NCBI GenBank assembly: GCA_030062745.1
Contig: CP099850.1
Span: 1,364,001-1,428,000 of the forward strand
Direction: 5' to 3'
DNA from: Capitulum mitella
Taxonomy: Eukaryota; Arthropoda; Thecostraca; Pollicipedomorpha; Pollicipedidae
Length of the DNA: 64,000 nucleotides
Part shown: positions 42,371-54,535 of the stretch, piece by piece
Numbering within the stretch: the first letter of the stretch is position 1
How the letters are laid out: every line of letters begins with the position of its first letter
The notes under the pieces: generated by a model
What the model was told of the DNA's origin: nothing
Seen by the model: the letters and a program-made list of their open reading frames with translations, nothing else
The model's database searches: none
Program-made: the position numbers and the translations under genes

Positions 42371-43944
42371 TTTATACAGACCTATTGCACTAAAACAATA
42401 CGAAACCGACATCTGGCACAAAAATCATTCTGTAAACCCTGAGCAATGACGTCATAGACCGGTGCCCTGAGATGACCTGGGTTAACTTCTTCTTTTTAAA
42501 CATGTGCAATGAATGTATCGTCAGCTGCGCCAAATTCCACGGCGCTGTAGTAACGCCATTTTGCCGTGGTCCCGGGAACACTGCTTGGGGGTGATGGCAT
42601 CCACCCACCTCGTTCGATGAGGGTTAGTATTCCAGGTATAAGCTCAACTCCAAGCAAAGCACAAAATTAACATCTTGATAAAGTTACACAACACCATGTT
42701 TGGTTAAACTTCTGCGCTTTGCGTATCCAGTTCAAGTCCACATCTTTAAATACTGATATCCACATTGCATACATTTGAAGTGAAACATGACTGTTGCTGG
42801 AAAAACCAATCATTATGGACTTCGAAGTGGAAAATGGAATGTACCACATTGGATTTAGTTTAAATGTCATTATTACCTCTATATCCAAACAGAAAATAGG
42901 ATATTATGCCACGACTATCCAGGAAAACCAACAGACTAGGCTAAATGACTTTCAATATATTATGATTTGAGGATGACCCATAAATGTAGTTTTATAAAAT
43001 TATTGAGTGTCCAACAAGCTTTTGCGTCCATTTTCCCATGCTTTGCCCAGAAGCACAATGTTCCGTTTTGAGATAACTGGGGATGTCCATTGCCCATGCA
43101 CCCCAGAAATGTAAGTACAACATTACCTCCATGGAAGGCCTAGAGCTGTTTTATATCACTACAAAGAGGAAACTGGCACAGAAATTTACAGACGACCTAC
43201 AGCTATTTTACGGCGTGTGCAAACTGCAAACTGGCGTCCATTATGTGCTACATGACTGAAGCACACTTCTCTCTCATAACACTGGCTTTTAACATACTGA
43301 ATAACGGCAAATATGTTGGCTCAGCGTTAAATCCTACTCCTTTCCTACCATGAAACCTATCTTTTTATCTATATAAAATGGTTGGATTGCCAGTCACCCG
43401 CGTCATTTATCATCTTGCACCACACAGTCTTTCCTAAGGCCCTATATACCAGGTAGTTAATCGGGGATTTAACCATTCTGTGACGTAGGCACGTGACGTC
43501 AGTGGTACTGACAGACGTAGACTGCCCTTGCACTTGGTGATAAAACGGAACTGCAAAGTCGCCGTATTTTCTTTATGGTTGTTGGCCTGTGAAATGTATC
43601 CAATTTTAATATCATTATGTTCATGTTTTGCAATGTTTGACCCAAGAAACATAAACATTTACGGACCTAAGAAAAAAAAGAAAACATGTTTGTTTTGTCC
43701 CTCCTGTTTCCTTCAATCATGACCGAGTCATTTTTTGTGAAAAACAGGCAATACATGAAGTCTTAGCTGTTTGGAAACCGGAAGCAGGCCTCAAAATTTG
43801 GAAAAAAATATGTCGGAATTTCCTTGGACAGACATAGATCTTGGACAGCCTCGGGCACTGACATCGCTTCCTCTTCGGACTTTGGTCGGAAATTGGTTTG
43901 GATTTCTCTCCTAATAATCAAAACTAGTTGACACTCTATCGCCA
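42371..43944. other. Intergenic, no recognised gene
   Basis: AT-rich DNA without recognised coding sequence or repeat ends. Confidence 0.45.
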
Positions 43945-44225
43945 GACGCCCTCGCCTTTCCCCGTTAGCGACCATCCTCGTCCTCATCGACGTTTGGAAG
44001 CCCATCTTCCCCTCAAAGTTATCTTCCCCCTCCGTGTTCTTCCTCGCCCTCCGTGAAAGCATGGGAGCCCATCTTCCCTTTAATATCCTCCTCCCCCTCC
44101 GCAACCCTCCTCGTTTTCCATCGACGCATCGAAGCCCATCTTCCCTTCAAACTTCTCTTCCTCCTCCTCGAACATCACCGTCCTTCATCAATGCATGGAA
44201 GCCAATCTTCCCTTCAAACATGGCT
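43945..44225. repeat. 67-bp minisatellite, about four units
   Basis: The phrase GAAGCCCATCTTCCC and variants begin at 43997, 44064, 44131 and 44198, exactly 67 bp apart. Because 67 is not a multiple of three, the pyrimidine-rich repeat is unlikely to be coding even though open frames cross it. Confidence 0.8.
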
Positions 44226-45122
44226 GGCGATCTAGAGGTGGGGTTGATGGGTCCGGACCCCCCAGTACTCAGGGATTTTAACAGCTTATGGCAATAACTG
44301 GAGAAACGTTCCAAAATCCTGTGTCGATCTCCCCACGCAATTATTTTCGTAAGCCTCCGCCATGTCCTGAAAATCTTTCTCATCCTTTTGTTCGCATCAA
44401 AATGGCTTGAAGAAAGCTTTACCGGAAAACGTATACAAAACTCCACCAACTATCCCTTGCGAAACTGGCGTTTGGTTATAATATGATCCGAATGATTATC
44501 TAGGATATGTTCGGATCAGAATCTACCATAACCAGTGTTTGTAGCGAAGTCTGATCCCTACACTGGATCGCATAATTACAGTTTAACGGCATGATTTTGA
44601 GGTGAACGTTTCACGTGCGACACGCACGAAACCCTGCGCAGGCGGCCCACTGGGACCGTGTCAGCCAGGGCTTGCTGTCAGAAGGCCGGCGTGCAGTGCG
44701 GCGTCTGGTTTGGACAGCACTGTGCAGCAGGCACGCCCATTTCTGTAAAACGTAGCGCATCACGCACTCATGCACGCAGCAGATGCCGCTGGCGGATTAA
44801 CAGGCACGAATATGGTGTTTTGCACTGCATCATCCTGCGTTCCATGCTGAGTTTTCGGTGAGGGCAGTGGGACGTTCAGAGTACTATGAATGTAAAAGAA
44901 AATGTTTTGTACATATATCGGTTTTATACTGATGTTCGGGTTTTATTTGCATGCATTAAAATTTAATACTCCTGTATATATACGGAAAATGCATCGTTGT
45001 TAAACGTACTCTTGGAGCAGGTGCAATGAATAAAATGGGTAATTGCGATCAACTGCTAGGACAAACCACTTGCAGGCACTTCTAAAATGAACACAAAAAG
45101 GGGACTGTCGATAACCTCTAAT
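44226..45122. other. Intergenic, no recognised gene
   Basis: Nothing recognised beyond short frames. Confidence 0.4.
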
Positions 45123-45126
45123 TTAA

Positions 45127-46367
45127 CCCGGCACCACCTGGGGCGCGCCAAAGAGGGCACCTCCTCGGTTTTTCGTGAATAACTTCTGAACCATTAAAGC
45201 AAGCCCAACCAAACTTCCAGTGGTCATTTATCAATCCATTCTACATATTTTGACATTAGAGCCATTTCCATGCTAGGTCAAGTCATAGGGATATGACGTC
45301 ATAAGTGAGCCCTTACATGCGTGTTTTCGCCGCTTCGGGCGCTGGCCCGAACATGTTTCGTTTTTTTTTTTTACAATATTAGCGAATATATTGTACGGAC
45401 CATTTGGATTTCCATAGGACATGGTCCCCGAAAAAATAAACAACCGTGACACGCCAAAGTCAGAGGTCATGCTAGGCCACATGCATGATGACAATTGGAC
45501 TGATTTGCATTGTGGGCGATAAAAGTGGATGCCGTTGACCTTCCCCATCGTTAAAGCCAGACAAGCAAATAGTTTGTTTGTCTTAGAAAGGCCCACTAAA
45601 TGCAATATGAAGTCATGTCAGGTCACGTCACAGGTTGATGTCAAAATGAATGAAATACATCGTTGCCTGTGGTAGATCGTTCAGTGGTAGGAAAGAACAA
45701 CTATTGTTCCTAATCAGAAAAAGAAAAATGACGTTCTGACCTGACCTGGCTTGAGCAGATTTAATTAACACGAGATGTCATTTCAGTTCAGTACTTATGC
45801 AGTTAAGAATCCCAGCGAGTAATTAATGCTCTCTGCCAGGAGGAATAATGCAACCTTATCTGACCTGCCCTATAATGACCTTGACTAGATGAAAAGCAGG
45901 CAATGCGATACTGATCATCAGAAGATTCCACTTCTGTTCTTTTTGTCACGTGGATCAAAACGGGTGCGGGTTAGTACCGATCTTTTGCATGTTAAGTAAA
46001 ACCAATATTTCACCTGACCTATGTGGACCTTGACCCGGCATTTTTGTTACATTTTGGCATGCTTCTGGTGTAGGAGATCGGCAGCCTTTTGTTTGCTAGT
46101 TAACTGAAGGCTCTAAGACCAGTATTATCGATGATATGATGTACGAACCAGTGTCAGTTTTTTTTCGACGTCGTGCAATGTGTCTTGCATGACGTCATCA
46201 GTCACGTGATTAGGTTTTATATAGTATTTTATGAATCGTAAGACTCAGGGCTACCGATTGGTGGTAGACCAGTTCTGATCAGACAGTTAGATCCTGAGAT
46301 AGATGGGGTGCTCTTTTTGACTCCCAAAGACGGTCGGGAGTATAAAAACACGCCAGGCGGTGCCGGG
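45127..46367. mobile_element. piggyBac-like TTAA element, family C
   Basis: A 1241-bp unit flanked by TTAA (45123-45126) and TGAA (46368-46371). The left end CCCGGCACCACCTGG and right end CCAGGCGGTGCCGGG are near-perfect inverted repeats. The interior carries many TGACCT/AGGTCA and GGTCACGTCA-type hexamers (45273-45283, 45618-45632, 45741-45753, 46012-46033). It encodes no transposase. Its right end abuts a family A element at the shared tetramer. Confidence 0.75.
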
Positions 46368-46371
46368 TGAA

Positions 46372-47831
46372 CCCTTTCCCATATGGAGCAGGAGGGGGCA
46401 GGGAACTTTAGAAGTACCCAAGTTTTTTTTCGCTCGCCATTTCAAGGGCTTTGAAAGCAATTTCGCGAAACTTGACAAATATTCCTACCTGTCCTTCCTA
46501 CGTATCATGCCAAATTCAAAATAATTTTATTTTACTCATGGTATTTTCGCACTATTGAACGCAAAAAAATGACTGTCAAAAATACGGATTTTGAGATAGA
46601 TCCATAAACTTTTTAAGGGTATATAGAAAAACAGACGGGCAATAAAAAATATGTTTGTTGTGATGTCATTGCAGAAGATCACGTCAAGGTTAAAAAGAAA
46701 AGTTCGGTTTTATGTGACTATTTCCCACGCTGGTTTTCAAAACGAGAAATCAGGAACATGTATGATCCATCACATGTGCTTTATGTGTATCAGGTTTCAG
46801 GCGTATATCAGATCGAGTTAACGAAGCTATGACCCAAAATGTTCGCGCGAGTACCCTCTATCACGACGTTCATAAAAATCAATTTTAGAAATAACGTCAG
46901 TGCAGATGACTGAAAATAAATTTCAAACAGTATGAAACAGGGTTAAAAAACTGCTCTCATGCCTGGGGTCGGAGCATAATTTTTGGTTTTCAGGACAAAA
47001 TCTTGCAAACAGTAATAATGGTTTAAGTTGGCGCTCATGAAGTAAGTCATCATTACATCACACCTGCATCTTACTGAATGGAGAGAGAATTATTTGCTTA
47101 TAGAGTAACAAATTTGTCAAAATGGTAACTTTTTGATGGAGGCACAAGATCAAACTTTTTGGTGAATAAAATGTTTCTGGAGCACGTAATTTCTGCTCTT
47201 TTTCAACACCAAAAAACAGTACCTTTTGCAACCCCGGCATGAAATGAACCCAAGGCTTTTCCACGTGACCCTGAGGTCATTTGAGGTCATCTGAGGTCGA
47301 GATTGCAAGTTGACATGATGAATCTGAAACCATGACAATTTCCTGTTTTCCCTGGTGCCGCCCATGCCAATATTACACAAACAATGGAATGCGATTTTTA
47401 CTTCTGAACTATAATTAGACTAAAATGAGATTTTTGACTTTGTGGATCCATTAAAAAATCACTCTTCCCATTTTTCAAGCATTGTGATGGTCTATGAGTT
47501 TTCTCAAAATTCTGAATATACGGGCTAAAAGGAAACGTCCCATCTATTAGCTCTCGCTTCATGCCAGTGGCATCCAAATTGGTCCATAAATACCAGAGTT
47601 ATAACAAGACGTAAATACCTCCTTTCTGAACTTTTTGCCCCCAGCATCCGCCCTTTGCAACGTTTCCCATTTTCTTTTGTTGTAAAAATATAGTTAACGT
47701 CGTCGCAAACCGATGCCGTTTGCTGTGATCAAATCGGCAGGGTGGTTCTCGAGATCTCAGGCGGAGCAAAGGGCGAATGAGTCTCCATGCGTACGGGAAT
47801 GCGTCCTAGCGTTATGAGTACGGGAATGAGG
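46372..47831 (-). mobile_element. piggyBac-like TTAA element, family A, diverged inverted copy
   Basis: A 1460-bp unit between TGAA (46368-46371) and TTAA (47832-47835). Read on the minus strand, its start CCTCATTCCCG, GAGATCTCGAGAACCACC, TAATATTGGCATGGGCGGC and end match family A at 30407-31586 in order, with many substitutions. It includes the TGACCT series (47268-47297) and the G-rich subterminal block (46385-46400). Non-coding and older-looking than the other two family A copies. Confidence 0.65.
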
Positions 47832-47835
47832 TTAA

Positions 47836-49324
47836 GTAGAGAAACTTAAACAGGTAAGCTTACGTTTTAAAACTGCCCATTCTCATCCATTCATACATTT
47901 CAATTTTGTATGGCTTGTAGTGTTCCAGTGCCAGCCATGGGCCACCAACAGCGAAATGCCATCACGAAACTGTATGCAATATCCGAAACGTTATAACAGC
48001 ATCCTTAAAATATAAACTAATATGCTCTTTTGGTCCATTCTGCATGTCTTCAACCAGGTGTGGCGCCACAGATTTTTGACAGCGGGATACTACGAGGGGC
48101 GCAGCCCAGAAGATGACCTGTTAAAAGGAGATTCCCCGTTCAAAGTGTTTCAGGGATATATTGTGTTTCGGGGAGTCTCTTGTTTTGAAGAGTCTCTTGA
48201 AAGGAGACACTCCGTTCAACTTCATTTTACAATTTACGATCTTTATAGTAAAAAGAAATTGTCACCTATCTGGCGTAAATGACGGTAAAATTGGCACTCG
48301 CCTAAATAAAATTTTGCGTCTTACATAATAAAACAAAACTGCCTTCTTCGCCCACCACTACATGTTCTTTTATTGTTTGGACTTTACTTCCTCCTCCGAG
48401 CAACAGCCAGATTTTCGTTACACATCTCATTTTCGTTAGATCTCATTTAAGAAACCAAAGTTTGTTACAATGCATCCGGATTAAAACTTCACCGGCCAAA
48501 CGTGTCATAAATTTTGCTTTACTAGTTATGCACCGGATTTCAGATATTTAACGACGTCAGGCTGATAATCGTCTCGCACCAGCCAGTTTCGCTAATGGAT
48601 TAAGATTTTAGAATGCTTTCACATGCAAACAAGCTTCGCAATTTTCTCCTCATCTCAGAGATATAAGGATCCATCGTATGCTTCACCACAATATTTCACC
48701 CCGCGACTTACGATGACTGTGGGGTATTGGGTATAGGCAGTAACCAACAATCAAATGACTATGGGGCACCGATACGCTACGTATGCACGTACAGTGGCGC
48801 CGCCCATGCCCTCAATAACGAAGTAAAACTGGAGGCAAACCAACGCGTTAAACGGTTGGTGATGGGTCGAAATCGAAGCTTTGTATCGCAGACAGACCTG
48901 TGCACCCGCGCAGTACCTTTGTCTAAATAAAGGTGCTAAGGTAGGTGTTACAAACTTCCCGCAAACGGAGGACTAGGTCCTGCGCGTTGCACGCTCACAT
49001 GGATAGCATCTGGCCACTGAGACCCTAAATCATGCTTGTTGTGGATGGCGTTTGACTTTGCATCTCAACACATAATTTAACGTTTTCAGCATAAACGGTT
49101 CCCAAACCAAAAGCCTGAATGGCAAAGGGGCATGGGTGTGGTTTTTGAAAATAATTGTGGGTACCCAAAACGCATATGGGGACATCCAGGCATCGCATTT
49201 TGGGGGGGGGATCACGACAAGCGTTTATGCCTTAAGTTCACAGAAATGGATTTAAAAGGGTATTATGGAAGGCAAATTACCCAAGGATACGTAAATAATG
49301 TATGGCTTTATGGCGGCGACATCC
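47836..49324. other. Intergenic, no recognised gene
   Basis: Nothing recognised. A CAGTGGCGCCGCCCATG at 48792 and a G run at 49203-49211 could be eroded element ends, but I find no partner. Confidence 0.4.
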
Positions 49325-49328
49325 TTAA

Positions 49329-50550
49329 CCCGTCCCCGACTGGGGGGCAGTTGACCGTCCCCCCCCGAGGTTTTTCTGGGATTGCGAGAGAACGATCAAA
49401 CACAGCGCCATGAAACAATGTATACCTTTTGTTTGATCATCTTTACACATTGCGCCAAAGTTTGACCTCAGGTCAGGTCAGATGCCTGACCTAGGTTAGG
49501 TCAAACGGACCTATGTCCAAAAAAGTTTAGCGCCAGGTAACTTCTTCGGTAAACAAGATATCACATAATACTTTCAGGGTTTAGTGATCTTGACAGATGC
49601 AACAAATCTGCTATCTCAGATTTTTTGGTATTTTCATAGTCATTGACCTAAGGCCAAGCCCATTTTAAGACATGTCGTCGTTTTTTTTCGGAAATTGACG
49701 GGATATTTCATAACATTTTTAGTGTGAAGTGAAGCAGACATCTAGTTACCGCCATTGGACAAAGTACTAATGACTTCCAGCCATTGACCTGAGGTCAGGT
49801 CACGAATAACTGTTGTGAGCCAAAATGTACCGCGGTCAAAATTCAGCGTTAAATTACTCAGAATGGGTAGAAAATGGCAGAGACGTAAGCTTGCACAGAC
49901 GTAAGTAATACCAGGAAATTCAAAAAGTTTTAAAAAATTGCATAGTTTGGAAATAAACAGGCTCTCGCGAATAAAACTCCGCCAATTGTGGAGACTAATA
50001 ACTAATCAATGTTTCCAAAATTTAAAGATGGAAACCCATCACAAGAACGACTAAGATCAATAAAATTTACATTGATGGGCTTTTTTCGCGAAAATACAGA
50101 CACGGTAAAATTAGTTCCGTTAATTTCTTACTGCGTACGGCTGTGGCGCCGACCGACAGCCGGCACGAAAATTGCCGTGTCTTTAACTCAACGTTTCAGA
50201 GTATATATTGAACAAAGACGAGAAATTAGATGTGCATCGGCATTTGCGGACCTTTACTTGTGCACTGGTTCCTTTACCTATGCGTTATTAGTCACAGCCG
50301 TTGAGATTCAGGCCGTTTCTCGGTCGCATGCAGTCGGCTATGAGAAAACATATATAGGACGTAAATTGCTTACGTATTATCTAAAACTAAAAATGAGATC
50401 AGTTTCGAGCTCGCTCTACTCGTCACAAGCTTTCCAACAGTGTGCTTATTTTTTATCGTGCAACCAATCGTTCGTGAGTTAGAGGGGGGCGGCCAACTGC
50501 CCCCCCCCCCAGTCGGGCGTGATCGTCGCCGACCGACGGTCGTGCGCGGG
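49329..50550 (+). mobile_element. piggyBac-like TTAA element, family B, intact ends
   Basis: A 1222-bp unit with TTAA on both sides (49325-49328 and 50551-50554). It starts CCCGTCCCCGACTGGGGGG and ends CGTGCGCGGG, with the inverted GACTGGGGGG/CCCCCCAGTC blocks inside each end. The whole length matches 22537-23719. Hexamer clusters such as TGACCTCAGGTCAGGTCA lie at 49465-49500 and 49787-49801. A 157-residue frame at 50009-50482 is not conserved as a frame in the other copy and resembles no known protein. Confidence 0.8.
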
Positions 50551-50554
50551 TTAA

Positions 50555-52599
50555 AGGTAATATATCCGGTTTTTGCAGTTTCACAAAAACCACATTCGGG
50601 GGCAAAATTTGAAATTGATGATGAATTATGGTGCAACTGAAAAGTGCATTTTGGTCATTTTAGACCAATATTTCATGTATTTCAATTGTTCTATTTATCG
50701 ACAGTGCTATCGGTGCGCGAAATACAATAACACATTGCTAAAGAAAGGAACCAATCAGCGAGCAAAAAATACGTAGGTAAACCTTTGACGCACCTGATGC
50801 TTATCGAACACTCTGTCTTGCTATGACAGAGTACACGGTAGCGATGACTGTTTTGACAAACACTAGCTTATTTCGACCAATTCAAACGTAATGCATACCT
50901 GCGGAAGAAATTCGTGGAATTGCAGCGGTACTTGCCTGAATCCATGATGGCCAATTTCATAATTTCGGTGTTCGTCAACTGCTGTCACCTTCAACATCGC
51001 TAATGTTGACGATACTCTAACACGTTTTATCGGTGATTTTAGTGTTGAAAGAAAACTGGAATAAATCGATTAAATTTGGGCTGGCAGCTAGCGTACTTAC
51101 TCTAACAAAATATGAGCAAACGAGAGCGAGTTGGCAAGAATGAATGGTACCTACGCTTCGATTTATAAAAATGTCCCCTTCAATCGTACCAGTACAGTTA
51201 AAAATCACGATTTGAGTAGATAGCACTCAAACACAAGGTCCTCCCTTTAATGGAGGACCTTGCTCACGACTCTGCTTGACACAATTTTAATTGGAGGGTC
51301 ACTGGGAAAGGCAGTTCGTGGTTGACGATGAAGCAAAGAAAAGTCCCGACCATTGCTGATAAAGCTGATTTTAGGTGGTTAACGTTATGGACCTGAGAAT
51401 ATCATTATCCTTCGATATTTAAACATACTTTAAAATGTGGGTGCCCAAGTTGTATTGTGGATGCCCATTTCCCCTTTGTGGATGCCGAGGCACCCACAAA
51501 AAGATACGAAACCACATCCCTCCAAAGGGATGCACATCGTAAGTGCGTCCGGCACACACCAGGCTGAAACAATTGACTTGCATGCAGCCACATCTATCGA
51601 CTGCGACGCGCCACGTGCTCCTGTGCGCCAATGTCCAGCATTCCAGAGGCAGTAGTTTGAAGCAATGAAGGAAGAACGTTAATCGTTTGAGCACTTCGCG
51701 TTTCACGTGCAAGCTGCATCGCCGTTTCGACCTGAATCCACCGAAACTGACCGCCCAGCTGCCCGTCTACCTTTCCAAGCCATCTTCGCACGAAAATGCG
51801 CCGTTTGCGTCTCGGTAGTTGGCCCACAAGAAATAGAGGGGTGGAAAAAAGGCGCACGTGAGATGCTCGCCACCCGTTAGACCATGCCCATTATGTGTGG
51901 TATCATTGGATAGCACTAATGCTGACCTATCTACCCACCGAATATCAGCCGCCTAGGTTACTTCTGACGGCAGTCAGAGGCCCCCAGAGTCCAAAAACAC
52001 GTGCCTATGGATCGCAGCCGTTTCCCCTGTATCCCCTGATTAACTGAATTCTACAGAGGTCCGACTCGCGCCACGTGGCACGTGCCGTACGCCATGAATC
52101 GCTTCGGAACCTGCACCACAATCTGTCCGCCGAATCGGCGCATCAGATGGTTCTACTTGTGTCGCGATCGGCTGGCGCGTTTGGGTACCTGACGCCTGAC
52201 GCTCGGAAGCATGGATTCACTGACTGACTGACCAACTGACGAACACCTCAATCTGGACTTTTCCGAGCGACTGCCACGCATCAAATCTCATTCGCTAAAA
52301 GCGTGCAAAGCACGCTTTCAGCTCCTCCGATCTTGAAACATCGGGAATGCTTTGTTTTCATCAGTGTTTCCGTCGTTTCTTTTCGATATTACGGATAGTA
52401 TGTTTTGGGCCATGATTCAAGGCACGTCAAAATGAATGAAACGATCATATTAATTTGTTTGGTGGGTATTATTATGACTTAGCAAATATCTCATTATCAG
52501 TGTTCGAATTCAAATTGCACAACATTATATACACACATACAGAACACTTGCTTCACAAAAATACATTACACACGTTCGCCGATGGGATTCTGCATGTCA
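50555..52599. other. Intergenic with a perfect hairpin
   Basis: No gene recognised. At 51235-51261 the arms AAGGTCCTCC and GGAGGACCTT pair perfectly over a 7-base loop. Its role, if any, is unknown. Confidence 0.45.
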
Positions 52600-53570
52600 T
52601 ACCACGGCTCATATATCTTGTCCTCTTTTCCGTTTCCTCATTCAGTTAACTTCAGAGTTATGCCAGCGGTGTTCTGCTTGTTGAGTGTGGGACTGAGGTG
52701 TCGGATGCATAGAAATTCAAGGATGTACCGTTTTCTCTTGTCAGCCGTAAATGTTATGATTTGGCTGTTGGTAGTCAGGTCTTCTAATCCATCTTCCATG
52801 CTTGACTTTCACGTGTGTTTTCAGGGCTCCGTCTTGTTCGTGGAGAGTCGCCTTGATAATGTTGTAGTTGTTACTCCGTAGCAGTGAAATTATTCTGCCC
52901 AGCGTGATATTATTGTCTGTTGGTGACCTCGTTTGTGCCAGAGTCTAAGTCAAAGAGTTGTGGCTTCATACGTCCACAGTGTATTGCAATTTGCGGCATC
53001 CGCAAGGTTACACCGAAAGAATTTCGCAGAGTAGCATACAGAGAGTTTCCAGCTTTACTCAACAGCACCGAGAGAGCTTCTCAGAGCAGTACGGAGACAG
53101 CTCCCATGCGTCAAGCAACAGCACCGAGAGAGAGAGAGGGGGGGGGGGGGACAACGCGCGAAGCGTTTTTTATACAGCCTACACATGGACGTGGTTGCCG
53201 AATGCGGTGCAGTCATCACATTCTGGCCAATCAGAGAGCTTCGTACCGCCTCGCGATTCCGAGAACTGGCTGATATAAGGCTGATGCAGTTGAGGCAACC
53301 TTGAGAGTTAGAATTGGAATAGAGTAGAATTCTAGTTTAAAGAAACACAGGACAAAGGAATTTTAGAGTGTCAGAGAAAAGCCTGTTACACACACCAACG
53401 TAATCGGAGGTGCCATGAAGTCTCCAACCTTCATTCGGGCAAGGAAATTTGTTTACTACATGGGTGTGCTCCAGTTGGTCGTGTTTCTTGACGATACTGT
53501 TTCTCGTCATAATGTGGCGGATTTTCTTGTTCTCGTCGAAGATGGTGGGTTTCAGTTCGATATCCTTCAT
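52600..53570 (-). mobile_element. Penelope-like retroelement, C-terminal fragment (GIY-YIG region)
   Basis: On the minus strand, 53570-53345 translates to text typical of the Penelope-like connector and GIY-YIG nuclease start: KIRHIMTRN, then VVNKFPCPNEG and TSDYVGVCNRL. Further on, 52800-52655 gives ITFTADKRKRYILEFLCIRHLSPTLN, seen as a KRKRYILEFL motif followed by IRHLSPTLN, which matches the end of that nuclease region. Between them, about 52915-53335 does not fit and may be an inserted sequence or decay. No reverse transcriptase core is found upstream, so this is a 5'-truncated, inactive copy. Confidence 0.55.
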
Positions 53571-54535
53571 GGTAAATTCGATGTTATTTTTTTACTATCT
53601 GACGGAACATCTATTCATTTATATTGTGGGCTGATGTCATCGGGTACGACACTACACAGTTGTCATGCCTATCATAACTATTAATCCAGCGATAGTCGGC
53701 CTGTGCGCTATTAAGAGGCAAAGGTATCGGTTTCATTCGACTTCAGGAATAAATTTTAAGATTCGAGATCACTGCCGAGGACACGAGAACCAAAGCGCTG
53801 CTATGTAATGAGACGTGCGCAAACAGGAAAGTGTGTCCTTACAATGCATACACGTGAGTTCCAACGTGGGTTCTCCGATCAACGCACAGTAGAGCAAGTT
53901 CTTTTGCGAGATTGATTGTGGGAGGGATGGGGCGAGGGGAAAACCGGCCTTCCCCGTGAACGAAGTCCCGGATTTTCCCGGCGACTCAGAAGTTATTTTT
54001 TGCCATTTCTTATGTTCCTTCTTTTATAACTTCTTTCCTTGGTCAGGATCGTCAGTCCAGGGTAATTCAGACCTGCCGCGGAGAAGCTCAGCTTTACTGA
54101 GGATTTGAAAATGAATCGCGAAACTGTGAAAAATTACATCGAGCTCCACCAAGTAACCAGCTCGCGAAACCAGGCACGTCAGATGACGCCGTGCGCATGT
54201 ATTGTTACATGCGATGCTACCTCAACTGTGAGGAATGAACACAGCGTCTCAGCTGTGTAACAGATGGGCCGAGCGCCCTCTACGGGCGCGAAACGCAAGA
54301 GACCAAGAGCGGCGAATAGGGGGGGAGGGGCAGGAGGGACAGTTGTTCCCGTCCGAAAACTTGGGGTTAAACTATGGTTTTGTCCCCCCCAAAAAAAAAA
54401 TCTTGCGCAGGATTTTCTTGACGGCAAACACCGAGCTTGTGGAAAGGCCCCCAGAATAAGATAAAATGCACGCGTTGATTTTGTACTAGGTAAATGCAGA
54501 CTTTAAACTTGTCACCAAAAGGCCGTTGTTCCCCT
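53571..54535. other. Intergenic, no recognised gene
   Basis: No Penelope-type polymerase motifs or other genes found. Confidence 0.4.

Noticed and set aside
43763-44297. Frames across the pyrimidine-rich repeat on both strands
   Set aside because: The repeat period of 67 bp is not divisible by three and the units drift freely, so no coding constraint is visible.
50009-50482. 157-residue open frame inside the family B element
   Set aside because: The other family B copy (22537-23719) lacks the frame, and there is no similarity to piggyBac transposase motifs.
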